NCBI GenBank assembly: GCA_018238625.1
Contig: JABCSY010000021.1
Coordinates: 1 to 46,819, forward strand
Direction of reading: 5' to 3'
DNA from: Promethearchaeota archaeon
GTDB lineage: Archaea; Asgardarchaeota; Lokiarchaeia; Sigyniarchaeales; SOKP01
Length of the DNA stretch: 46,819 nucleotides
The translations under genes and the position numbers were made by a program. Each line of letters opens with the position of its first letter. Position 1 is the stretch's first letter. Positions 9,404 to 17,649 of the stretch are shown here, in pieces. Below the pieces are notes generated by a model, which saw only the letters and a list, made by a program, of their open reading frames with translations, did not search any database and had not been told where the DNA came from.

Positions 9404-10402
9404 ATGGAAGTTAAAACTAAACGCATCTTAATTGGATGTGTAACTGTAATAATATTCATATTAATGATTATTTATATTGATTTTCAAACAATTATCTCTA
9501 ATTTGCAAAGCATTTCTATCGTTGGTATCGTTTTATTTGCAGTCGTATATACTTTAGCATTTATTTTTCGAGCTTTAAAGTTGAAATTGGTTTTTAATGG
9601 TATTAATCTTCAACCCAACTATTTTGTAATTTATGGCGCGATAGGAACTGGATGGGCTATAAACGAAATCACACCTGCAAAGTTGGGAGATTTAGCAAAA
9701 ATGGAATATATTCACCAAAAAGAACCGAAAGTTTCGTTAAGTAAATGTGTGTGCGCAGTTTTAATAGATCGATTTATTGATTTAATAATTCTTTTTTCAA
9801 TTACTTGCTTTGCTTTGTTTTATATTTTTTTAAGTAATGTTTCCTATCCAACCGAATTGAACCTCCATTTTTTTATTATTGTTGGTGCTGGAATTCTTTT
9901 AGTTGGAGTTATAGGTTTAATCCTGTTGTTTTTTAAAACCGATTGGATTCTAAACATAATTGGTAAGATATCACAAAAAATTAAGAATCTGTTAGAAAGG
10001 TTTGTTATCAGGTTTGTTGAAGGATTAAATGATTTTCGAAAAGATAAAAGAAGAATATTATTAGTATTACTATACAATGTACCAACGTGGTTTTTTGAGT
10101 CGCTTACTTTAGTGATTATATTTTATTTAGCGGGATATCAAATAGATTTCGTTATAATTATAATAGCTCAAATTATAACTTTTTTTACAAAAACGATTCC
10201 GGTAACACCAGGAGGGTGGGGCGTATCTGAAATTATCGGTGCCTTATTTATCTCTTTATTTTACCAAATAATCCCATATAATGAGCTCTTATCACTATTT
10301 GTCTTAGACCACATTCTTCGAATGGTTTATGTTTTTATATATGGTGGAATTTCAACCATTGCGATTAATTTTAAGTTTAAAGATACTGAATTTAAAAGTT
10401 AA
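9404..10402 (+). CDS. Lysylphosphatidylglycerol synthase TM region/UPF0104 flippase-like membrane protein
   Basis: About eight hydrophobic segments (for example 8-26, 36-53, 118-145, 154-176, 219-238, 245-262, 270-290, 301-325). The family's motifs are present: an early FIFRALKLKLVF loop, INEITPAKLGDLAKMEYI, a buried LIDRFIDL helix, and TKTIPVTPGGWGVSEIIGALF. This is the PF03706 fold, shared by the membrane part of MprF and by archaeal AglD-associated proteins. It lacks the soluble aminoacyltransferase domain, so lipid handling or flipping is likelier than lysyl transfer. It is followed by two more glycan or lipid-linked genes, which suggests surface glycolipid or glycoprotein assembly. Confidence 0.8.
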   Translation: MEVKTKRILIGCVTVIIFILMIIYIDFQTIISNLQSISIVGIVLFAVVYTLAFIFRALKLKLVFNGINLQPNYFVIYGAIGTGWAINEITPAKLGDLAKMEYIHQKEPKVSLSKCVCAVLIDRFIDLIILFSITCFALFYIFLSNVSYPTELNLHFFIIVGAGILLVGVIGLILLFFKTDWILNIIGKISQKIKNLLERFVIRFVEGLNDFRKDKRRILLVLLYNVPTWFFESLTLVIIFYLAGYQIDFVIIIIAQIITFFTKTIPVTPGGWGVSEIIGALFISLFYQIIPYNELLSLFVLDHILRMVYVFIYGGISTIAINFKFKDTEFKS

Positions 10403-10438
10403 AATACTCTAAGTGAGTAAAAAAGGATTGAATCTTGT

Positions 10439-11152
10439 TTACAGATATCTTAGCCGTAATTTCAGTAGATTCAAAAAGATAAAAATTGGGTCATAAATCT
10501 TCATTTTAGATCCTTCTTCGTGTTTCCATTCAATAGGTAATTGATAAACCTTTATTCCATTTTTTCTTGCTTTGTAAAGTAATTCTACATCAAACTCCCA
10601 TCTATTAGCTTTAAGATCCTTGAAAATTTGAAGAGCGACATCGTGAGAAAATCCTTTGAATCCACATAACAAATCATTTATTTTAATTCGAAATAATACA
10701 TTAGAATATAAATTGAATATTTTACTTAACAACCTTCTACTTAGGGGTTGTGGATCTGTTATATTAGACAACGCGGAGATTCTTGACCCTACTACTATAT
10801 CGTAATTATATTTTTGGTAAATTCCGTGCAAATTTAATATTTCTTGTGGTTTAATTGAGCCGTCTGCGTCAATAAAAAGAATAAACTTACCTTTAGCTTT
10901 TAAAACACCCTGCAAAACAGCATGACCCTTTCCCATGTTATCGATATAACTAACCAATTTCGCTCGTTTATCGCCTTGGATTTTTTTTAAGATAATTTCC
11001 TTAGTTTTGTCTTTAGACCCATCGTTTACGACAATAATCTCATAACTCTCTAAATTTTTTCTTGCGAATTCTAGTAGGTTTCCCAAAAACTTAGGGATTC
11101 TTGTTGCTTCGTTATATGCCGGTACTATAATACTAAGTTCAATATCTTCCAT
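10439..11152 (-). CDS. Family 2 glycosyltransferase, ALG5/dolichyl-phosphate sugar synthase type
   Basis: A GT-A enzyme of 237 residues. Motifs in order: LSIIVPAYNEATRIP at the N-terminus, IIVVNDGSKDKT, KGHAVLQGVLKAKG, the nucleotide and metal-binding FIDADGS, VVGSR, a cytosolic GFKGF and a final RWEFDVELLYKARKNGIKVYQLPIEW. This combination resembles eukaryotic ALG5 and archaeal AglD/AglJ, which load a sugar from a nucleotide donor onto dolichyl phosphate. The sugar cannot be read from sequence. It converges with the flippase-like gene and is divergent from a GT-C-like gene, so all three may serve N-glycosylation or glycolipid synthesis. Confidence 0.86.
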   Translation of the reverse strand: MEDIELSIIVPAYNEATRIPKFLGNLLEFARKNLESYEIIVVNDGSKDKTKEIILKKIQGDKRAKLVSYIDNMGKGHAVLQGVLKAKGKFILFIDADGSIKPQEILNLHGIYQKYNYDIVVGSRISALSNITDPQPLSRRLLSKIFNLYSNVLFRIKINDLLCGFKGFSHDVALQIFKDLKANRWEFDVELLYKARKNGIKVYQLPIEWKHEEGSKMKIYDPIFIFLNLLKLRLRYL

Positions 11153-11252
11153 TTCATCGTAATTTTAATTATGTAATAACTTTTCAATAATAAATTCTTA
11201 AAATTGTTAGAATATTTATTCTTAACTGTAAGAACATTTTAATTTAATTCAT

Positions 11253-11262
11253 CTTATAAAAT
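11253..11262 (+). promoter_or_regulatory. TATA-like box upstream of the GT-C-like gene
   Basis: CTTATAAAAT lies 44 bases before the ATG at 11306 in a divergent intergenic region. Such sequences are common in AT-rich DNA, so this is only a candidate. Confidence 0.3.
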
Positions 11263-11305
11263 AATATCAAATTCTGTTAATCAATAAAAAATCAGATTGA
11301 ATACT

Positions 11306-12391
11306 ATGTTTAAAAAAGATCAAGATGGTTTATGGAAAATTAAAAACCATTACCGCTTAGGAATAATCCTTATCGCGTTAGGTATAGGAATTAGAATATT
11401 TATGTTAGTTTATTATTATACCGTTCATCTTGACCCAAGTATGTCTTGGGGCGATGTAATGATTAATTACCACACTACCGATTCAATGTTTACAGGGGAA
11501 TGGATTTGGGATATAACAGAATTAGAATATCCGCCTTTAACTTTGTATTTATTGGTGTTTTTCAAATTTATATCGTTTGGCGTTTTTGAAGTATTTGTCT
11601 TTTATGCGTTTTTTTTAGAATTACTTATTTCTCTATCTTTTTATTTTGTATTAAAAAAATTTAATCTTAAAAATAGTTTCTTTGTTCTTGGAGTATTTTT
11701 AGTAAATCCATTTGTGTTTTTAAATAACGTCTTTAGTTTAATTAACTGTGGATATCACATAACGGATAGCTTCTTTTATATCTTTTTAATCTTGTCTTTA
11801 TATTACTACCCAAAAGAGGATAAAGCATTATTCTACCTATTTTCGGGGTTAACTATGAGCGCTAAATGGTTTACATTGCCGGCTGCTGCTTATTTCTTTC
11901 TTAAGTTTTTGCTCGATAAGGATTGGAAGGAAATGAAAAAGCTCTTCGTGTTTATTGGAGTACCAATTATGTTGTTTTTAATTAGCCCAATTTTATATCT
12001 TCCAGATTATTTAAACCTTTATTTTGGGTGGCTATCTAGTACGGAAGTAGCCGCATTTTATAACCCTCCCCTACTCGTTAAGGTACTTCTATTTGGAGCT
12101 ATATTTTTCGTTTATTTTATATTCCGTGTAAAAAAAGCAGATCTTTTAGAAATCACTTTTTTTTCTATAATAGTTATGTTTTCACTATTGTTTTGGAGAC
12201 GAACCTATGTAAGATATCTTACGCCCCTAATTTTATATGGGCATCTAAAAACTAAAGATGCTATTTTAACTTTTGATTTTGATGTGAAAATTAGTCGGGT
12301 GCATTTTCAAATCGGTAATCACCTTTTAACTTATCTACTTTCCATTTTAGGATGTGTCGCATCTATAGCAATAATAATATTCATATTTTAA
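11306..12391 (+). CDS. Multipass membrane protein, GT-C glycosyltransferase-like
   Basis: A 361-residue protein with about eight to nine hydrophobic helices. After the first helix comes an exterior loop with the pattern HTTDSMFTGEWIWDITELEYPPLTLYLL: an acidic residue and a EYPP turn in the first large loop are common to GT-C enzymes, which use polyprenyl-phosphate sugars on the outer face of the membrane (PIG-M, ALG3 and archaeal relatives). GLTMSAKWFTLPAAAYF and a late FWRRTYVRYLTPLI are also consistent. The frame allows a TTG start at 11297; the ATG at 11306 is preferred. Given the dolichyl-phosphate sugar synthase next door, transfer of that sugar is a reasonable inference, not a proof. 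Confidence 0.6.
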   Translation: MFKKDQDGLWKIKNHYRLGIILIALGIGIRIFMLVYYYTVHLDPSMSWGDVMINYHTTDSMFTGEWIWDITELEYPPLTLYLLVFFKFISFGVFEVFVFYAFFLELLISLSFYFVLKKFNLKNSFFVLGVFLVNPFVFLNNVFSLINCGYHITDSFFYIFLILSLYYYPKEDKALFYLFSGLTMSAKWFTLPAAAYFFLKFLLDKDWKEMKKLFVFIGVPIMLFLISPILYLPDYLNLYFGWLSSTEVAAFYNPPLLVKVLLFGAIFFVYFIFRVKKADLLEITFFSIIVMFSLLFWRRTYVRYLTPLILYGHLKTKDAILTFDFDVKISRVHFQIGNHLLTYLLSILGCVASIAIIIFIF

Positions 12392-12398
12392 TTTAATT

Positions 12399-12404
12399 GA
12401 AGGG
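12399..12404 (+). promoter_or_regulatory. Ribosome binding site deciding a CTG start
   Basis: GAAGGG, six bases before the CTG at 12411. It supports initiation at that CTG, since the reading frame from the previous stop to 12711 contains no ATG, GTG or TTG. Confidence 0.45.
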
Positions 12405-12410
12405 TTAATA

Positions 12411-13238
12411 CTGAAAGCGGATAAAAATATAAAACATAGGGACAAAACCATTCGCTCTTATATTATATCAAGAAATTGGGATAAAAATCCAGAATTTCTT
12501 CTTGTTAGAGAAGTTGTTCAAAATTTAACAAAGAAAAAACCAAATCTGAATAATTTCAAATATGTCTATGATTACGAATGGGAGGTTGAAACTGGATTAT
12601 CTAATAAAGGCAAAGGAGATTTAATCTTCACGGATGGTAAGAACAATTTTCTAATTGTTGAGTGCAAGAATAAAAATACACAGGAAGTTAAAAAGCAAAC
12701 AATAGTTTATATGAAAAAGTTCGAAGAAATTCAAAAAGGTATCCAAATGGTAAGAGGGATGGCTGTTACCAAGGAAAGATGGGATCTTGTCTCCAACGAG
12801 TCTCCTTATTGGGATTTAGATATTAAAGAAAAGGACCGACCTTACTACGAATTGTTTGATGATCTTGACAATCCTGATGAGATTAAAAAAAGAAATAAAT
12901 TTCAAGAAATTTATAAAAACCTAGGTTTAATGCCAAATAATCCAATAAACGCACTTAAGGAATTAGAAGATAAGTGTTTCATTGAAATAAACTATAAAGA
13001 GCCCGAAGATATTATGCCGCCATTTTATTCCGAAGTTTGGATAAAATCTCTTAAATTTTTTCCCAAAGAAAACTATTATGGGGAAGGTCATGGGTTAAAT
13101 AAAAAAAAAGCTAAAGCGATAGCATATGTTGATATCTGCAACCAATTGTTTCTACCATATCATATGAAAGACCAACACATTCCAATAAAAGAGTTAAAGA
13201 ACTTCTCTTTAAAAGAAAAAAAAAGTATTAGTTCTTAG
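12411..13238 (+). CDS. Candidate PD-(D/E)XK nuclease fused to a double-stranded RNA-binding domain
   Basis: Read from CTG at 12411 this is 275 residues; from the first ATG (12711) only 175. The extra 100 residues form the nuclease-like core: a helix with Glu (REVVQNL), EVETGLSNKGKGD, then GD70, a beta hairpin, and LIVECK with Glu84 and Lys86. That is the D-x13-ExK spacing of the PD-(D/E)XK superfamily. Residues 177-246 match a double-stranded RNA-binding motif: NPINALKELEDKC, PPFYSEVWIKS, and GEGHGLNKKKAKAIAYVDICNQL with the lysine cluster. The middle (120-175) is acidic and unassigned. It begins 20 bases after the GT-C-like gene. No ortholog is recognised. If CTG is not used, the 175-residue form would lack the nuclease core, or the gene may be 5'-damaged. 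Confidence 0.6.
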   Translation: MKADKNIKHRDKTIRSYIISRNWDKNPEFLLVREVVQNLTKKKPNLNNFKYVYDYEWEVETGLSNKGKGDLIFTDGKNNFLIVECKNKNTQEVKKQTIVYMKKFEEIQKGIQMVRGMAVTKERWDLVSNESPYWDLDIKEKDRPYYELFDDLDNPDEIKKRNKFQEIYKNLGLMPNNPINALKELEDKCFIEINYKEPEDIMPPFYSEVWIKSLKFFPKENYYGEGHGLNKKKAKAIAYVDICNQLFLPYHMKDQHIPIKELKNFSLKEKKSISS

Positions 13239-13268
13239 TAAGTTAAAAAGAAATAGAAAAGTTTTAGA

Positions 13269-14501
13269 CTATGCTAACTGCATACTCGTAGGAATTATCG
13301 CTACTTTAGGAGAATTTCCGTGCAAATTTGATAATTCATTAATTAAGCCATTCCAATCGTTAAACAATTGGACGGAATTTGGATAGAAATGATATAAATC
13401 TGGTTTACTAATATTTGGAGAAAAGAAATATACATTTCTTCTCTTTACAAACGCTTTCCATAAAATTCCATTCCCGAAATTGTTATATAATTTAGCGCCC
13501 GTCTCAGCAATTAAACTATGAAAACCTTTGCCTTCGTACGAAGATGACATTACAACAATCGTGCCTTTTCTATCAAGAAATCTATTCGAAGCAGTCATTA
13601 AAATGTTAAAAGCTTTTATCGATTGGTTCAATTCAGAATCTTCTGGGTAAGAATTTAAGAAACAAATTTGATTTTCTAGGGTTATGTCTGTCGTATAAGA
13701 TTCCTTTGCGGCTTCCATAGCTTTTCTATGCGCGTCTCGATAATGACCTGAATAGATCTTAGTTATGTCGCCAATTTCATTCATCACTACATTAACCGAA
13801 AAATCTAAACCAACATTATCAGCAATATCCTCAATATCTTCCCTTATTTCAGTCATTCTTCCGATTCCCGCTCCAATCCCTCGCATACCTGCGGAATGAT
13901 TTGCCTCGAGCGTGCGAATACCACATACTCCGGGCAATACTATTTTAGCACCGCCCCCAAAGCCAGCTAAAGGGTGGGGGATAACACCTCCTACCGCAAT
14001 CTTTAAATCTGCGTTGTAATAAGTTTTATTTACGTCAATAGGCGTCCCTATCTTAGAATCTCCTAGATGTACAAGGTTCTCGTAAGGATGGTGATTTTCG
14101 ATTTTAAACCTACTTACGATTTCTTTGCCTAGTTTTAATAAGCAATCGTTTTTATTCATTGGTCTATGAGCGCCAAGAGCAAACAAAATTGTGATTTGTT
14201 CTTCTGAGATATCAGCTTTTTCTAGTTCTTCAAAAATAAACGGAAGAATTTTGGATGATGGCGTCGTTCTTGTCATATCGTCTACAACGATTACTGCGCT
14301 TTTTCTCCCCTGGGCAATAACAGATAAATTAGGAGTTCCTATTGGATTTAGTATCCCCTTTCTAATATCTTCGCTTGATAATTCTGGAGCGTCAGCATCT
14401 TTCATTCTACAGACGGAAACAGCCCAAGAATCGGGGAACTCTAGCTCTAAATGTTCTGGGTCTCTCCAAGCGGCCCACGGGACTTTAAATCGTTTAACCA
14501 T
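13269..14501 (-). CDS. Lactate racemase-like (LarA/DUF2088) protein
   Basis: Residues matching the LarA fold and active site are present: DDMTRTTP at 74-81, the AHRP histidine at 112, and PHPLAGFGGGAK, giving His176 and Lys186. These correspond in order and spacing to His108, His174 and the pincer-nickel-binding Lys184 of Lactobacillus lactate racemase. The family interconverts 2-hydroxyacid enantiomers with a nickel-pincer cofactor made by LarB, LarC and LarE, none of which is in the window. Substrate is unknown; many archaeal members act on acids other than lactate. 410 residues is normal. It is transcribed alone, convergent with the nuclease-dsRBD gene. Confidence 0.78.
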   Translation of the reverse strand: MVKRFKVPWAAWRDPEHLELEFPDSWAVSVCRMKDADAPELSSEDIRKGILNPIGTPNLSVIAQGRKSAVIVVDDMTRTTPSSKILPFIFEELEKADISEEQITILFALGAHRPMNKNDCLLKLGKEIVSRFKIENHHPYENLVHLGDSKIGTPIDVNKTYYNADLKIAVGGVIPHPLAGFGGGAKIVLPGVCGIRTLEANHSAGMRGIGAGIGRMTEIREDIEDIADNVGLDFSVNVVMNEIGDITKIYSGHYRDAHRKAMEAAKESYTTDITLENQICFLNSYPEDSELNQSIKAFNILMTASNRFLDRKGTIVVMSSSYEGKGFHSLIAETGAKLYNNFGNGILWKAFVKRRNVYFFSPNISKPDLYHFYPNSVQLFNDWNGLINELSNLHGNSPKVAIIPTSMQLA

Positions 14502-14654
14502 TCATATTCACTACATTTGAAAGAATTACTTAATAATATTAGTCGGTTTTATTCCTAATAAAACAACAATATTAAAACATCAATAATAACACTAAAAATC
14601 CAAGCGATTATTTAACCTCTCATACAATGTAAATTAAAAGATAAAAACAAGAAA

Positions 14655-15116
14655 ATGAACCAAAAATATGAAAATAGAATTTCTAAAAACGAATATTTCA
14701 TGAAAATAGCAAAGGTTGTCTCAGAAAGAAGTACATGCATAAAGCGCAAAGTTGGCGCGGTGTTAGTAAAGGATTCTCACATATTATCAACGGGATATAA
14801 TGGCGCTCCGTCTGGACTTAAACATTGTACTACAGAAACGTGCGTCCGAAAGAATCTAAAAAGCGGTGAAAGACCCGAACTATGCCGGGGAGTACACGCC
14901 GAATCTAATTGTATAATACAAGCTGCTATACATGGTACTTCAATTAAGGGTGATACAACTCTTTATACTACGATTTTTCCGTGTATGACTTGCTTAAAAT
15001 TAGTTATTAATGCTGGGATTAAAAAAATTGTGTATTTGGAAGGTTATAATATGGAAAATGAAGTTAAGAAAGATTTGTTAAATGAATCAGGTTTAATAGT
15101 TACTCCTTTACGATAA
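14655..15116 (+). CDS. dCMP deaminase-family cytidine deaminase
   Basis: A 153-residue zinc deaminase: HAE at 81-83 provides a ligand and the catalytic glutamate, and PCMTC at 109-113 gives the other two ligands. The N-terminal [29 protein letters not shown] and the extra cysteines at 58, 63 and 77 are those of deoxycytidylate deaminases and ComE-type proteins, where they bind a second zinc. Expected reaction is dCMP to dUMP, feeding thymidylate synthesis. It stands alone, 150 bases before Alba. Its downstream region to 15264 is AT-rich without further coding signal. Confidence 0.88.
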   Translation: MNQKYENRISKNEYFMKIAKVVSERSTCIKRKVGAVLVKDSHILSTGYNGAPSGLKHCTTETCVRKNLKSGERPELCRGVHAESNCIIQAAIHGTSIKGDTTLYTTIFPCMTCLKLVINAGIKKIVYLEGYNMENEVKKDLLNESGLIVTPLR

Positions 15117-15264
15117 AATAAGATTTGATTTTTCTTATCTTCAAAAAGATAAAAAACTAATTTAATATTTTTTACATAAATTCTGAATAAATTTAAAGCA
15201 TAATACATAGGAATAATTAACACACATAGAGAATAAATAAATAACAATTCAGAGAAAATAAAAA

Positions 15265-15576
15265 ATGTCAGACAAAGGAAAAGGAAAAAGAAGGGAAGGT
15301 CAAGAAAACGCGGTCTTTGTTGGGCGTCGTCCTACGATGAATTACGTAATGGCTGTGATGATGGTCTTGAACAAAGGAGAGGATTGTACGGTAAAAGCTC
15401 GCGGTAAGGCGATTTCTCATGCCGTTGATATTTGCGAGATTTTAAAAAATCGTTTCTTGAAGGGAGTTGAATATAAGGGCATTACTATTACCACAGAGGT
15501 ACTTACGGGCGAGGATGGTCGCCAAAATAATGTAAGCTCTATGGAGATCGTTTTATCCGCTCCGAATCAGAAATAA
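15265..15576 (+). CDS. albA: Alba chromatin/RNA-binding protein
   Basis: The 103-residue protein carries the Alba core: VFVGRRPTMNYVMAVMMVLNKG, then VKARGKAISHAVDICEIL with the usual surface of basic residues, KNRFLKGVEYKGITI and a C-terminal strand SSMEIVLS. Alba proteins dimerise and bind DNA and RNA. The lysine that can be acetylated in Sulfolobus Alba is replaced by arginine in this GRRP turn. The lysine/arginine-rich first dozen residues may add non-specific binding. Codon choice is slightly richer in GC than neighbours, as expected for a highly expressed gene. Confidence 0.92.
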   Translation: MSDKGKGKRREGQENAVFVGRRPTMNYVMAVMMVLNKGEDCTVKARGKAISHAVDICEILKNRFLKGVEYKGITITTEVLTGEDGRQNNVSSMEIVLSAPNQK

Positions 15577-15660
15577 ATAGAACTCGAATTTTTTGAAAAT
15601 TTTTTTTAAATCTTTTTTAGTTGGTTAACATGTTTTTCTACTTTTTTTAAAAAGTATGGA

Positions 15661-15670
15661 TATATTTAAA
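15661..15670 (+). promoter_or_regulatory. TATA-like box upstream of the polyferredoxin
   Basis: TATATTTAAA lies 30-39 bases before the ATG at 15700, which would give a very short 5' leader. Candidate only. Confidence 0.3.
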
Positions 15671-15699
15671 TTTAAAATTAAAAATAAAATTAAAATAAA

Positions 15700-16122
15700 A
15701 TGGAAAAATTATTTCCTATAAGCGTTAACCCTCAATTTTGCGTCCGATGTCAAAAATGTATGTATTCTTGCCATCCAAAAGCTATTTTTTTTAGAGATAC
15801 CTTAAGGTATGTGGATTATAATAAATGTAAAGGGTGCCTTAAGTGCGTTGATGTGTGCGAACACAACGCAATTGAAGTAATATCGATGGAAGAAGGGCAA
15901 TTAATAGATTTTGAAATAGATAGCGAGAGATGTACTGTTTGTAAAAAGTGCTTAGAGGAAGGTTTTTGTTTCCAAAACTTATATGTTCTGATTAATGACC
16001 CAGCTTCGGATAAAAAGAAGATTAGTTTTAATAAGAAAAGTATGGATCTATGTCAGAATTGTTTAAAGTGTTTCGTTAATTGTCCGAATAATGCGATAAT
16101 CCCTGTAATATCTCACAAATAA
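15700..16122 (+). CDS. Polyferredoxin with four cysteine motifs
   Basis: A 140-residue protein that is almost all cluster ligands. Motif 1 CVRCQKCMYSC (14-24), motif 2 CKGCLKCVDVC, motif 4 CQNCLKCFVNC are canonical C-x2-C-x2-C-x3-C. Motif 3 is CTVCKKCLEEGFC, with five residues before the last cysteine, and the usual Pro after each fourth cysteine is replaced by His, Glu or Phe in the first three. It therefore can hold up to four [4Fe-4S] clusters. No flavin or other domain and no hydrogenase or Hdr neighbour, so the electron partner is unknown. Its own promoter candidate lies immediately upstream. Confidence 0.85.
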   Translation: MEKLFPISVNPQFCVRCQKCMYSCHPKAIFFRDTLRYVDYNKCKGCLKCVDVCEHNAIEVISMEEGQLIDFEIDSERCTVCKKCLEEGFCFQNLYVLINDPASDKKKISFNKKSMDLCQNCLKCFVNCPNNAIIPVISHK

Positions 16123-16219
16123 AAACCATTATAGAATTCCAACTTATTTATAAGTTTTCGATTTTTTCTATTCATTAGTATCTCAATTTAACTCAATAAT
16201 TTGGTGTTTTTTAGTTAGA

Positions 16220-17635
16220 ATGGAAAATCTAGTTGTAATGAAATTTGGAGGTTCTTGTTTAAAAGATGAAAAATCTTTTAGTCAAATTCATTATATTGTT
16301 AAAAAATATAGAGAGGCTTCTAAAATAATAGTGGTAACATCTGCGTTAAATGGAATAACTGACAAGTTAATAGATTTTTATAAGAAATCTTGTAAAGAAG
16401 AACCTAAGTGCGATTACATTATTGACGATATTTTTAACATGCATAAAAACCTGATTAATCAAATTCTTATCAAAGAAGAAAGCGAATTTAGAAAGGCTTT
16501 TGAATTTTTAAAAAAAGAAATTAGCGAATTAAAACAGATAGGGGGTGTAATTAAATTAATCCGGCCAAGTATGGAAATTCAGGATATAATTATTTCCTAC
16601 GGAGAAAAACTTAGCACGTTCATTTTAAGCCAATATTTAAAATCAAAAAATTTTAAAGCGGAATATATCTCTTCTGATGAGATTGTCCTTACAGACGATA
16701 ACTTTGGGAGAGCCCTTCCGTTATTAGAAGAGACTGAGATAAAGGTGACTGATAGAATAATCCCCTTGCTCCAATCTGAGTTAATTGAAATTGTCTGTGT
16801 AACTGGATTTTATGGCTCTACGAAAGACAAAAAAATTACTACCTTCGGAAGAGGAGGAAGCGATTTAACAGCGGCAATCTTAGCTTACTGTCTTAGGATA
16901 AACTTTAACTTAAAAGTAATATACTGGAAAAATGTTAAGGGTTTTTTAAACGCAGACCCAAGAATCGCTGAAAAAACGGCCCTCTTAAAGAGAATTTCTT
17001 ACAAAGAGGCAAAAGAACTTGCGTTTTTTGGTTCAAAAGTCCTACATCCTTTATGTCTTGATGTTAACGAGAAAGGAGACGTTCCCTCTGAAATTAAGTC
17101 TTTCAACGACCCTGATTCTGACGAATTTACAACGATAACGAAGGAAATAGTTAGAGACGACAAAGTAATTAAAGCTCTTACTTCAATATATAAACTCTCA
17201 ATGGTGACCGTTGAAAGCGAAACAATGGTTCCTTTAACGGGGACTGCTTCTAAAATTTTCTCTCTTTTAGGAGATAATAACGTCAATATCGTGTTTATAT
17301 CGCAGAGTTCCTCAGAAAATAATATTACTTTTGGCATAGAATTTGAAGATTCAATGAAAGTCAGTTTTTTATTAAGAAATTCAGATTTCTTTGGTAAAAA
17401 ATGGTTTAGGATTAAAATTGATAACGATATATCATTAGTTGCCGTCATTGGCGCAGGAGTCCTTCACACACCCGGTATAGCTGGAAGAGTCTTTACCTCT
17501 CTAGGAAATAGCAATATAAATATTAAAGCAATAGCGCAAGGCTCTTCTGAATTGAATTTTACCGCGATAATTGATAGAAAAAATTGCGATAAAGCTATTA
17601 ATGTGCTGTATAATGAGTTTATTAATCAAAAATAG
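16220..17635 (+). CDS. lysC: Aspartate kinase
   Basis: Phosphorylates aspartate at the head of lysine, threonine and methionine synthesis. VMKFGGSCLKD (6-16) is the family start; GRGGSDLTAA, NVKGFLNADPR and SYKEAKELAFFGSKVLHP follow, giving the complete amino-acid kinase domain (1-290). The C-terminal part holds two ACT domains, one with LTGTASKIFSLLGDNNVNI and one with GVLHTPGIAGRVFTSLGNSNINI, so allosteric control by an end product is likely. 471 residues matches the archaeal/plant-type single-function enzyme; no homoserine dehydrogenase is fused. It converges with the isomerase gene at 17650. Confidence 0.93.
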   Translation: MENLVVMKFGGSCLKDEKSFSQIHYIVKKYREASKIIVVTSALNGITDKLIDFYKKSCKEEPKCDYIIDDIFNMHKNLINQILIKEESEFRKAFEFLKKEISELKQIGGVIKLIRPSMEIQDIIISYGEKLSTFILSQYLKSKNFKAEYISSDEIVLTDDNFGRALPLLEETEIKVTDRIIPLLQSELIEIVCVTGFYGSTKDKKITTFGRGGSDLTAAILAYCLRINFNLKVIYWKNVKGFLNADPRIAEKTALLKRISYKEAKELAFFGSKVLHPLCLDVNEKGDVPSEIKSFNDPDSDEFTTITKEIVRDDKVIKALTSIYKLSMVTVESETMVPLTGTASKIFSLLGDNNVNIVFISQSSSENNITFGIEFEDSMKVSFLLRNSDFFGKKWFRIKIDNDISLVAVIGAGVLHTPGIAGRVFTSLGNSNINIKAIAQGSSELNFTAIIDRKNCDKAINVLYNEFINQK

Positions 17636-17649
17636 AAAAAAATAAGAAA

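Noticed and set aside
12711..13238. Annotation of only 175 residues from the first ATG
   Set aside because: It removes an in-frame nuclease motif that shares frame and context; I keep the longer form while noting the start is unproven.
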